Shown here: positions 56,834-64,000 of the stretch, in pieces
Layout of the letters: each line of letters begins with the position of its first letter
Position numbering within the stretch: position 1 is the stretch's first letter
NCBI RefSeq assembly: GCF_900232905.1
Contig: NZ_OCTQ01000001.1
Coordinates: 248,001-312,000, forward strand
From: Miniphocaeibacter massiliensis
GTDB lineage: Bacteria; Bacillota; Clostridia; Tissierellales; Peptoniphilaceae
Direction: 5' to 3'
Length of the DNA: 64,000 nt
Translations under genes and position numbers: made by a program
The notes under the pieces: model-generated
What the model saw: the letters and a program-made list of their open reading frames with translations, nothing else
Database searches by the model: none
Told to the model about the DNA's origin: nothing

Positions 56834-59434
56834 CTATAATTCCTTTGCTTCTTTTATTAGTTTATCTAAAAAAGTTAAAGCTTCTATAGGAGATAATGAA
56901 TTTATATCAATTTTCATTATCTCATCTATATATTCATCTCTCTTGATATCTTCAAGATTAACTTGTGAATTTTCCATTAAATCATCTAAAATATTAAATT
57001 CATTGTCTTCATTTTTAGACTCAATATTTTGCAAGATATTTTTTGCTCTATCTGTTAAACTTTTAGGTAGTCCTGCTAATCTAGCTACTTCTATACCATA
57101 ACTTTTATCAGTTTTTCCTGAAATAATTTTTCTTAAGAAAATTATTTCTCCTTTATATTCTTCTATCTGAACTTGTAAATTAATTATATTATCTAATTTG
57201 TTTTCTAGTTCTGTCAATTCATGATAGTGAGTAGCAAAAAGTGTTTTTGCCTTAATTTTTTTGCTAATATATTCAAGTATAGCCCAAGCTATGCTTAATC
57301 CATCAAATGTACTAGTGCCTCTGCCTACCTCGTCTAATATTAATAAACTATCTTTTGTTGCATTTGTAATTATATTGCTAACTTCATTCATCTCTACCAT
57401 AAATGTACTCTCACCTTTATAAAGATTATCTGAAGCACCTATCCTAGTGAATATTTTGTCTACTATAGCAATATTTGCCGTATCTGCTGGAACAAACGAA
57501 CCAATTTGAGACATAATACTAAGAATAGCAACTTGTCTTAAATAAGTTGATTTACCACTCATATTTGGACCTGTAATTATTTGAATATCATTATACCCAC
57601 TTCCAATATTTGTATTATTAGCTATAAAATTATTTTTCCCAATACTATTTTCTACAACAGGATGTCTGCCATTAACTATATCTATTATTCCAATATTATT
57701 TATATTAGGCTTAATATAATTATTTTCATATGCTACTTTAGCCAATGAATTGAATACATCAATATAAGCTATTACATTTGAAGTTTTCTTTATCCTATCT
57801 ACATTTTTCAAAATATGTTCTCTAATATCGTTAAAGATTTCATGTTCTTTAATTGAAATTTCACTTTCGGAACTCATAATCATATTTTGTATTTCTTCTA
57901 ATTCATCTGTTGTAAATCTTTCAGAGTTAGTTAAAGTTTGTTTTCTTATATAATAATCTGGTACATGTTTTAAATTACCATTAGTTACATCTATAAAATA
58001 TCCCAATTTTTTATTAAATACTATTTTTAAGTTTTTTATATTATTTTTTTCTTTTTCAGATATTTCATAATCGACTAATCTTTTTTTACCTATTATTTTA
58101 TTATTTCTAATAATATCTAATTCTTCATTGAAACCTGTTTTAATTAAATTTCCTTCCGTAATAGTTATAGGTGGCTCATCTATAATGGAATCATCTATTA
58201 GATTATAAATATCTTCCAAACTGTCTAATGATTTAGATAAATTTATTAATGTTTCATCTTCAGATTCTAAGAAATCATTAACAATATTAGGAATTTTAGA
58301 AATAGAAACTTTTAATGCTAATAAATCTCTACCATTTGCTCTACCAAATGAAAGTTTTCCTATTATTCTATCTAAATCATAAACTTCTTTAAGCGATTTA
58401 GTTAGCAGTTCTTGTAGAATACGACTATTGTAGATTTTTTCAATTATATTTTGCCTTGAAATAATCTCATCTTTGTTCATAAGTGGCATCTCTAAAAAAT
58501 TATGAAGCAACCTTGAACCCATAGATGTATTTGTTTTATTTAAGACTCCAAATAAGGATCCTTTTTTACTTCCACTAAACAAATTTTTTTGTATTTCTAA
58601 ATTTATAATAGTATGAGAGTCAATGTTTAAAAACTTATCTATTTCATAATACTTTAAAGATTGTAAATGTTTTAAATTTTCATTTTGATAATTATAAATA
58701 TAGTTTAATATACTACCTATTGCACAAATATTCGCTTCATTATTGTATTCAAAATCAGCAATTTTCACATTCAATTTATCTTCTACTATTTTTTTTGCAT
58801 CTTCAACAGAGATTAAATCAACAATTGTAAATACAAACTTTCCACCGTTAGAAATATCACTTATTAAATTATCATTAAATATTTTGTTTTCGTTAATTAT
58901 AATTTCAGAAGGATTAATTCTACTAATTTCATTTTCGATTTTTTTAATAACATCATCTGTATTAGAAAATCTTATCTCTGTAAAGTTTATTTCACCTTCT
59001 AAAATATCACAATATGAAATTCCTATAGTTTTGCCATTTATATAAATAGACATTAGATAATTGTTATCACCTATTTCTGAATATGAATCCTCTATTATAG
59101 TTCCAGGTGTAACTATCCTTATAATATCTCTTTTCACCAATCCATTTGCAACCTTAGGATCTTCTAATTGTTCACATATAGCTACTTTAAATCCTTTAGA
59201 AACAAGTTTTGAAATATACATATCAGCTACATGATATGGAACTCCACACATAGGACATTTTTCTCCACCACCACAATCCCTCTGAGTCAAAACTATTTCT
59301 AACTCCCTAGAGGCTGTTATAGCATCTTCAAAAAACATTTCGTAGAAATCACCTAATCTAAAAAACAAAATACAATCTTTATTATTGTTTTTTACTTCTA
59401 AATATTGTTGTATCATCGGAGTATAGTTACTCAT
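56834..59434 (-). CDS. mutS: DNA mismatch repair protein MutS
   Basis: MutS recognises mismatches. The 866-residue protein has the mismatch-binding motif LFFRLGDFYEMFFEDA (Phe-x-Glu reading head), a connector and lever region, the ATPase Walker A ITGPNMSGKSTYLRQ, SLLILDEVGRGTSTFDG, and the GIEVARLAGLP helix-turn-helix, with a short C-terminal tail. It lies 11 bases before mutL and after miaB in transcription order. Confidence 0.97.
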   Translation of the reverse strand: MSNYTPMIQQYLEVKNNNKDCILFFRLGDFYEMFFEDAITASRELEIVLTQRDCGGGEKCPMCGVPYHVADMYISKLVSKGFKVAICEQLEDPKVANGLVKRDIIRIVTPGTIIEDSYSEIGDNNYLMSIYINGKTIGISYCDILEGEINFTEIRFSNTDDVIKKIENEISRINPSEIIINENKIFNDNLISDISNGGKFVFTIVDLISVEDAKKIVEDKLNVKIADFEYNNEANICAIGSILNYIYNYQNENLKHLQSLKYYEIDKFLNIDSHTIINLEIQKNLFSGSKKGSLFGVLNKTNTSMGSRLLHNFLEMPLMNKDEIISRQNIIEKIYNSRILQELLTKSLKEVYDLDRIIGKLSFGRANGRDLLALKVSISKIPNIVNDFLESEDETLINLSKSLDSLEDIYNLIDDSIIDEPPITITEGNLIKTGFNEELDIIRNNKIIGKKRLVDYEISEKEKNNIKNLKIVFNKKLGYFIDVTNGNLKHVPDYYIRKQTLTNSERFTTDELEEIQNMIMSSESEISIKEHEIFNDIREHILKNVDRIKKTSNVIAYIDVFNSLAKVAYENNYIKPNINNIGIIDIVNGRHPVVENSIGKNNFIANNTNIGSGYNDIQIITGPNMSGKSTYLRQVAILSIMSQIGSFVPADTANIAIVDKIFTRIGASDNLYKGESTFMVEMNEVSNIITNATKDSLLILDEVGRGTSTFDGLSIAWAILEYISKKIKAKTLFATHYHELTELENKLDNIINLQVQIEEYKGEIIFLRKIISGKTDKSYGIEVARLAGLPKSLTDRAKNILQNIESKNEDNEFNILDDLMENSQVNLEDIKRDEYIDEIMKIDINSLSPIEALTFLDKLIKEAKEL

Positions 59435-59442
59435 ATAATCAC

Positions 59443-60774
59443 CTATACCATTTCTCCATTTAATGAAAATGAATTATGATTTGTTATTTTTACATTTACA
59501 ATAGTTCCTATTAGGTTTTTATTGCCCTTGAAATGTACTAACTTAAATCCTTCTGTTCTACCAGTTAAATATTCTTCATTATTTTTACTTGGTCCTTCAA
59601 CTAAAACTTTTTCAACTTTACCTATATATTTACTATTATTTTCATAAAAAATTTCATACATAGTTTCCAATAGTTTTTCAAACCTTACTTGTGCAACATT
59701 CTTATCTACTTGGTTTTCCATTACAGCTGCTTTTGTTCCTTCTCTTTTACTATATAAAAAAGTAAAACCTTGATCATATTTTACCTTTTTTACCACCTTA
59801 AGAGTTTCTTCAAAATCTTCTTCTGTTTCACCAGGAAAACCTACAATTATGTCAGTTGACAATGTTATATTAGGAATTTTTTCCTTAAGTTTTTCTACAA
59901 GTAATAAATAATCTTCTTGAGTATACTTTCTATTCATAGATTTTAAAATAGAGTTACTCCCAGCTTGAAATGGTAAATGTAAATTATTGCAAACTTTATC
60001 ACATTCAGCCATTGCATTTATTAAATCATCTGATAAATCTTTAGGATGACTTGTTAAAAATCTTATTCTTTCTATTCCATCTACCGCGTTTATCATTCTT
60101 AATAAATCTGGAAAAGGCACTGGCTTTTCTAAGGTTTTCCCATAGGAATTTACATTTTGTCCTAATAATGTAATTTCTTTATATCCTTTATTAGCCAAGT
60201 CTTTTATCTCTGCTAATATACTTTCCGGTGTCCTACTATCTTCTCTACCTCTAGCATATGGAACTATACAGTAAGTGCAAAAATTATTGCATCCTGTCAT
60301 TATGTTTATATATCCAATAAAAGGATGTAATCTTTTCATATCTATTTGATTGTCAATTAAATCTCTTTCTTCAATGTCAATTACAGTATTTCCCGTGGAT
60401 AAATGTCTATTTATTAAAGTAGGTAGACTAGAAATATTTTTAGTACCAAATATTATATCTACATGTCTATATTTTTTTTGGATTACTTCTCTAGCTTCAC
60501 CTGTTTGCATCATACAACCGCATACTGCAATTATCATATCTGGATTTTCTTTTTTTAAAGGTTTAAGTGATCCTAGTTGACCGTATACTTTTAACTCAGC
60601 ATTTTCTCTAACTAAACAAGTATTGTATATTATAAAATCAGTATCATTAATTTCATTTGTAGATACATATCCTAAATTTTCTAATATATATGCTATTTTT
60701 TCAGAGTCATGTTCATTCATCTGACAACCATATGTTACTATGGTATATTTTTTTATTTTATTATTCATTTCCAT
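59443..60774 (-). CDS. miaB: tRNA-2-methylthio-N6-dimethylallyladenosine synthase MiaB
   Basis: It methylthiolates i6A37 of tRNA, after MiaA. The MTTase domain Cys residues lie in TYGCQMNEHDSE, NTCLVRENAE and CGCMMQ. The radical SAM motif is CNNFCTYCIVPYARG, with a C-terminal TRAM domain. From the ATG at 60774 the protein is 443 residues, with AAGGGGA ten bases upstream; a longer reading from 60819 is not supported by a binding site. It is the first gene of the miaB-mutS-mutL-miaA-ynbB run. Confidence 0.96.
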   Translation of the reverse strand: MEMNNKIKKYTIVTYGCQMNEHDSEKIAYILENLGYVSTNEINDTDFIIYNTCLVRENAELKVYGQLGSLKPLKKENPDMIIAVCGCMMQTGEAREVIQKKYRHVDIIFGTKNISSLPTLINRHLSTGNTVIDIEERDLIDNQIDMKRLHPFIGYINIMTGCNNFCTYCIVPYARGREDSRTPESILAEIKDLANKGYKEITLLGQNVNSYGKTLEKPVPFPDLLRMINAVDGIERIRFLTSHPKDLSDDLINAMAECDKVCNNLHLPFQAGSNSILKSMNRKYTQEDYLLLVEKLKEKIPNITLSTDIIVGFPGETEEDFEETLKVVKKVKYDQGFTFLYSKREGTKAAVMENQVDKNVAQVRFEKLLETMYEIFYENNSKYIGKVEKVLVEGPSKNNEEYLTGRTEGFKLVHFKGNKNLIGTIVNVKITNHNSFSLNGEMV

Positions 60775-60824
60775 ATATAATAAATCCCCTTTAATCGCAA
60801 TTTCATTAATTAAGTACAACTTTC

Positions 60825-60833
60825 ATTGTATCA
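60825..60833 (-). promoter_or_regulatory. Possible extended -10 promoter element of miaB
   Basis: On the minus strand TGaTACAAT lies about 50 bases before the miaB start. The -35 is poor (T-rich), so the assignment is weak. Confidence 0.35.
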
Positions 60834-60881
60834 TAATTTATAATGCTAAAAAAGTATCTCCTACTAAAAATATATGGATTA

Positions 60882-60916
60882 AAAAAACACGAATTTATTT
60901 AAATTCATGTTTTTTA
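60882..60916 (-). terminator. Terminator after the tetR-like gene
   Basis: An A/T-rich stem AAAAACA-GAATTT/AAATTC-GTTTTT with T residues on the minus-strand 3' side overlaps the regulator's stop codon. Confidence 0.65.
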
Positions 60917-61579
60917 AGAGAATTTATTAAATACTTCCCTAATGTATTCTTTTACTTTAATTGTAGCTTCTTTTTGTGATATTAATTTTTTCTGAACTTT
61001 TAATAAATAACTTTCGTATATGCATATTATTATATCATCTGCCATATATGCTTCTTCTTTTTTTATAATTCCATTTTTAACACATGAATCCATTAGTATT
61101 TTTGATCTAGTATTTAAAGAATAAGACAATAACATATTTTTGATAATTTCATCATCTATTTTTATATTTAAAGGAAAAATACTGTAATATTCTTCTGTAT
61201 ATTGTTCCATAGTCTTTTTTAAATCAGCAAAAAATAGATAATAATATATATTAGGCATTTTAAAAGAATGATCAATATAGCAATCCCATATTCTTAAGTA
61301 AATATCCTTACTATTATCTACACCTTTAACATATAATGGTATATCATCTATATACACATTTAAATATGTCATTGCTGAAAAAAATTTCAGATGATTTAAA
61401 TCATCAAAATATTTATATAAAGTAGCACTATTATATCCTGCTAGCATAGCTACTTTTCTAATAGTAATATTTTGTATACTTTCTTCTTGGATTATCTTTT
61501 TAGCTGCATCTATAAAATAATTTATCATTCTTTTTTTTTGTATTACTTTATTACTCTCAGAAATTGAATTTATGTCCAT
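60914..61579 (-). CDS. TetR/AcrR-family transcriptional regulator
   Basis: A 221-residue protein with an N-terminal TetR helix-turn-helix (IDAAKKIIQEESIQNITIRK; AMLAGYNSATLYKYFDDLNHL), which matches the family's VA..AGVS..TLY.YF pattern. The C-terminal domain (about 60-221) is helical and Tyr-rich and probably binds a ligand or membrane-derived molecule. It sits between miaB and the reductase genes on the same strand, with terminators on both sides. It may regulate the reductase cluster. Its target is not shown by the sequence. Confidence 0.88.
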   Translation of the reverse strand: MDINSISESNKVIQKKRMINYFIDAAKKIIQEESIQNITIRKVAMLAGYNSATLYKYFDDLNHLKFFSAMTYLNVYIDDIPLYVKGVDNSKDIYLRIWDCYIDHSFKMPNIYYYLFFADLKKTMEQYTEEYYSIFPLNIKIDDEIIKNMLLSYSLNTRSKILMDSCVKNGIIKKEEAYMADDIIICIYESYLLKVQKKLISQKEATIKVKEYIREVFNKFS

Positions 61580-61626
61580 AATTACCTCTTAATCTCCATA
61601 TATAGTTTATATTATATTTTACCAAC

Positions 61627-61664
61627 AAAAAACAAACTAGACAAATTAAACTAGTTTGTTTTTT
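61627..61664 (-). terminator. Terminator after grdB
   Basis: A 14-bp stem AAAAAACAAACTAG/CTAGTTTGTTTTTT with a 10-base loop lies 30 bases past the grdB stop on the minus strand. It isolates the reductase operon from the regulator gene. Confidence 0.8.
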
Positions 61665-61694
61665 TATTAATTATATTAAGTTTATTTTCCGCTA

Positions 61695-62993
61695 TTAAAA
61701 GATAGTAGGTTCTTCTATTTCTACAGTTAATGAGTCTAATGCTCTTTTTACTCTATCATATCTCAATCCATGTTGTTCTTCTTCTGGTGTAGATGGGTCT
61801 CCTAATGGATAAGGAATAGAAATAGTAGGTACTATTTTATTTACACCCACGGTTTGTGCTACAGGTACTAAGTTACACATTTGGACTACAGGTATTCCTG
61901 CTTTTTCAATCTCTTTTACCATTGTTGCTCCGCAACGTGTACAAGTGCCTCACGTAGAAGTCATTATTACTCCATCTACTGAATCTTCTTGTAATTTTAT
62001 TATTATCTCTTTTGCCATTCTAGCAGCTTCTGCTTGTGTAGTCCCTGTTCCAACAGTTGAATAGAAATATGAGTGAAGTTTTCCAAATATTCCATTTTTA
62101 TTCATTTCTTTAAGAACATCTATAGGAACAACTCTGTTTGGATCATTGTCAGCTGCTTCTGGATCGTAGCCTGCATGAATAGTTTTGAACACTCCGCTAT
62201 CTAGTCTATCTACATTTGAAATGTCGTATGCACCCCATCTTGTGGCAGAAGCTGATTGTATTCTATCAGGATTATCAACAGGAACTATTCCACCACTTGT
62301 TACAATAGCTATATTAGCTGTTTTTAAATCTTTAATAGGAGTGGCCATTGGAATTTCTTCCCTAGATTCAATTACAAGTTCTGTTTGATATGGTTGATTA
62401 TTTAACTTTTTAATTAACATATCAACACCTCTTTTAGCAGCAGTTACTGGTTCTTTCAACCAAACTTGTTTTCTTATTCCTCTTGAGAAATATCCTTCTT
62501 CTTCTGCTGGATTTGTTTCTTCACCTTTAAATATTTTATTTAGGTATTCTGACATAGGTTTAATATCATTTCTCATAGAAGCTGCAGAATTTCCGCCTTT
62601 AAAAATAACAATATCTTCTTTAAACATTTCTACTCCAGGATTTTCTACATGCATAGATGTTACTACCGGAATATCAAATTTTTCTTTTACCGCTTTTGCT
62701 ATATTTCCGCAAGCTATTCCATATCTTCCTGCTTGAAATGCTGGCCCTGCAATAAATGCATCAAATTCTATTCCATTAAGAAGATTGAATATTTCTTCAA
62801 TTGCTTCTTCTGTATTACTTCCAAAGTAATTATCTCCACATACTATTGTATATGCTATTTCTGCATCTAACTTATCTTTGAATGCAGTTCCAGGTCCTAC
62901 AGCTCCTTTTCTGATTTCAGGTTTAATGTCTGCTAGCTCTTCTCCACCTATTCCTGCAAAAAATTGATTTATATAATGAACAACTTTTTTCAT
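61695..62993 (-). CDS. grdB: Selenoprotein GrdB, substrate-specific subunit of glycine/sarcosine/betaine reductase
   Basis: GrdB carries the selenocysteine that attacks the substrate bound to the pyruvoyl subunit, passing a carboxymethyl group to selenoprotein A. The protein starts MKKVVHYINQFFAGIGGEE, as in the family. Two open stretches are joined by an in-frame TGA at 61950-61952, read as Sec348. The flanking residues VIMTST-Sec-GTCTRCGATMV match the known GrdB motif, giving a UxxC centre with Cys351. The total is 432 residues, the normal size. A bSECIS hairpin follows the UGA. GrdF and GrdH (sarcosine, betaine) are close relatives, so the substrate is not certain. It starts 9 bases after grdE. 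Confidence 0.92.
61924..61952 (-). promoter_or_regulatory. bSECIS element and UGA selenocysteine codon in grdB
   Basis: On the minus strand the UGA (61952-61950) is followed by a hairpin GTTGC-GGA-GCAAC at 61936-61924. The GGA loop lies 19-21 bases after the UGA, within the distance expected for bacterial SECIS elements, and starts with G residues as in known SelB-binding loops. Confidence 0.85.
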
Positions 62994-63002
62994 AATAACC
63001 TC

Positions 63003-64000
63003 CTAAAATTCCTTAACTGTTTTAACAGACCAACCACTAATTCCATCACCACAAAACATAGCATTATTTTCTAATATAATGGAGCCGTCTTCTCTAACAG
63101 AAGGTCCTAGTTTTTCATCACCTTCCCAACCACCAGATAAACCATCTCTACCTAAAGCTGCTAATTCTCCATAAACTGTTTTACAAGCTGGTAACTCAAT
63201 TAAATCTGAAACATTACCTGTTGAAACTAAAGCTGTTGCTTTTTCATTTAAAACAACAAGTGGTTGTGATTTTCCATCCCTACCAGTACACTCATTACTA
63301 ATACCTACAGTTTTTACTCCAACATCTTCTAATGCAACAATACATCTAACGTAATCAACATCAGGATTTCCATAACCTTCTTCTGTTACTATTGCACCAT
63401 CTGCCCCTAATGATTTAGCTATGTTAGCTACAAATATAGCCGACCTTTCTTTTTGTTCTAATGATACATTAAGATTAGACAAAATAATTCCTAAAAAGTT
63501 TATTTCTTTTCCATGTCTTGAATATAACTCTTTTATAGTATCGAAGTTTTGCATATCATATGTAGCCCATTTTGAAGATGAAGGCATAAAACTGCCAGAT
63601 ATTAATGCACCATCTAGTATTTCATTAGGATTAATAAATGTTGGTACATAATGGTTCATATCCCACCCATAAATCAAATCGTTATAACCCATCGTTTCCA
63701 TTTGAGATTGTGGTTGCATTACTAAAACTACTGAAGGCAATTTATTAATATTTTCACTTCTTTTTGTTACACCTTCAAACTTATAAATTTCTTTATCTTC
63801 TGGCTCTAATTCTACAACGGCTTTTCCTATATACTCAGCTAGTCTATGAGTTGCCCATCTAATAGCATGATTTTTCTTTTGTTGTTCAAATCTTTCTTCT
63901 TCTTCGTCAGTATTAGCGATTAGTACAATATTTATCAAATTTCCAAATCTAGTATATTTTTGTCCTTCTCCGGACATATCTACTACTCCATCACCAAAAC
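63003..64000 (-). CDS. grdE: GrdE-type pyruvoyl proprotein of glycine/sarcosine/betaine reductase, 5' end outside the window
   Basis: GrdE is cut at an internal Cys to give two subunits, the new N terminus becoming a pyruvoyl group that forms a Schiff base with the substrate amine. The frame stays open to the window edge (FGDGVVDMSGEGQKYT), so about 90-100 N-terminal residues are outside. The probable cleavage site is the Cys in VGISNECTGRDGKS. The C terminus reads GDGISGWSVKTVKEF. GrdG and GrdI are close paralogues, so glycine specificity is likely but not proven. AGGAGG for grdB overlaps its stop. Confidence 0.88.
   Translation of the reverse strand, partial: FGDGVVDMSGEGQKYTRFGNLINIVLIANTDEEEERFEQQKKNHAIRWATHRLAEYIGKAVVELEPEDKEIYKFEGVTKRSENINKLPSVVLVMQPQSQMETMGYNDLIYGWDMNHYVPTFINPNEILDGALISGSFMPSSSKWATYDMQNFDTIKELYSRHGKEINFLGIILSNLNVSLEQKERSAIFVANIAKSLGADGAIVTEEGYGNPDVDYVRCIVALEDVGVKTVGISNECTGRDGKSQPLVVLNEKATALVSTGNVSDLIELPACKTVYGELAALGRDGLSGGWEGDEKLGPSVREDGSIILENNAMFCGDGISGWSVKTVKEF

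Noticed and set aside
61695-61922. A separate small gene or a grdB pseudogene fragment starting at an internal ATG
   Set aside because: The frame continues without shift through a UGA flanked by the GrdB selenocysteine motif and followed by a bSECIS hairpin, so it is the C-terminal part of one selenoprotein.

Overview
The window is a gene-dense stretch of chromosome from a very AT-rich (roughly 27-29% GC by eye), anaerobic, Gram-positive Firmicute. The gene orders rpoN-cggR-gap-pgk-tpi-gpmI-eno, hemW-hrcA-grpE-dnaK-dnaJ-prmA-rsmE-mtaB, rimP-nusA-rnpM-infB-rbfA-nrnA-truB-ribF-rpsO-pnp and miaB-mutS-mutL-miaA-ynbB-lexA are all typical of Clostridia/Tissierellia. The selenocysteine-encoding reductase genes at the right edge (GrdB/GrdE type) point to an amino-acid-fermenting (Stickland) anaerobe that also runs glycolysis. 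The genus cannot be fixed from the sequence alone. No rRNA, tRNA, CRISPR, IS element or complete prophage was seen, and no gap without a gene exceeds about 165 bases.

Left part (1-8.1 kb): the 3' end of rpoN, then a cggR-led glycolytic operon with a promoter and a palindromic operator in its leader. 8.2-9.8 kb, minus strand: a VOC-fold protein and an AlaX-like protein that has lost its catalytic residues. 9.9-16.6 kb: comEC-holA, then rpsT on the opposite strand, two tandem signal peptidases and lepA. 16.6-26.1 kb: hemW and the CIRCE-controlled heat-shock genes, followed by rRNA, ribosomal-protein and tRNA modification genes, a HIT protein and rpsU. 26.2-28.4 kb: an nfeD-floA membrane microdomain pair with a small unknown partner.

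28.4-42.8 kb: the translation/transcription operon (rimP to ribF), rpsO-pnp with a structured rpsO leader, dut, ftsK, pgsA and recA. 42.8-46.2 kb: an SbcCD/Mre11-Rad50-like set in which the ATPase is divided into three consecutive genes, cut next to the zinc-hook motif. 46.2-50 kb: RNase Y with a promoter-plus-hairpin leader, a PHP phosphoesterase and an aspartate aminotransferase. 50-52.7 kb: a tyrosine recombinase, then a divergent yneA/lexA pair with four candidate LexA boxes, one exactly filling the spacer of a consensus promoter, and a membrane-anchored protein with a DUF2634 (phage baseplate XkdS-like) domain.

52.7-64 kb is all minus strand: ynbB, miaA, mutL, mutS and miaB (mismatch repair and tRNA A37 modification), a TetR-type regulator, and the substrate-specific subunits of a glycine/sarcosine/betaine-type reductase. 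In GrdB an in-frame UGA followed by a well-placed bSECIS hairpin joins two reading frames into one 432-residue selenoprotein.

The items most worth follow-up are the tripartite Rad50-like ATPase, the AlaX pseudoenzyme, the GAPDH whose NAD-specificity residues are all replaced, the RNase Y leader, and the DUF2634 membrane protein.
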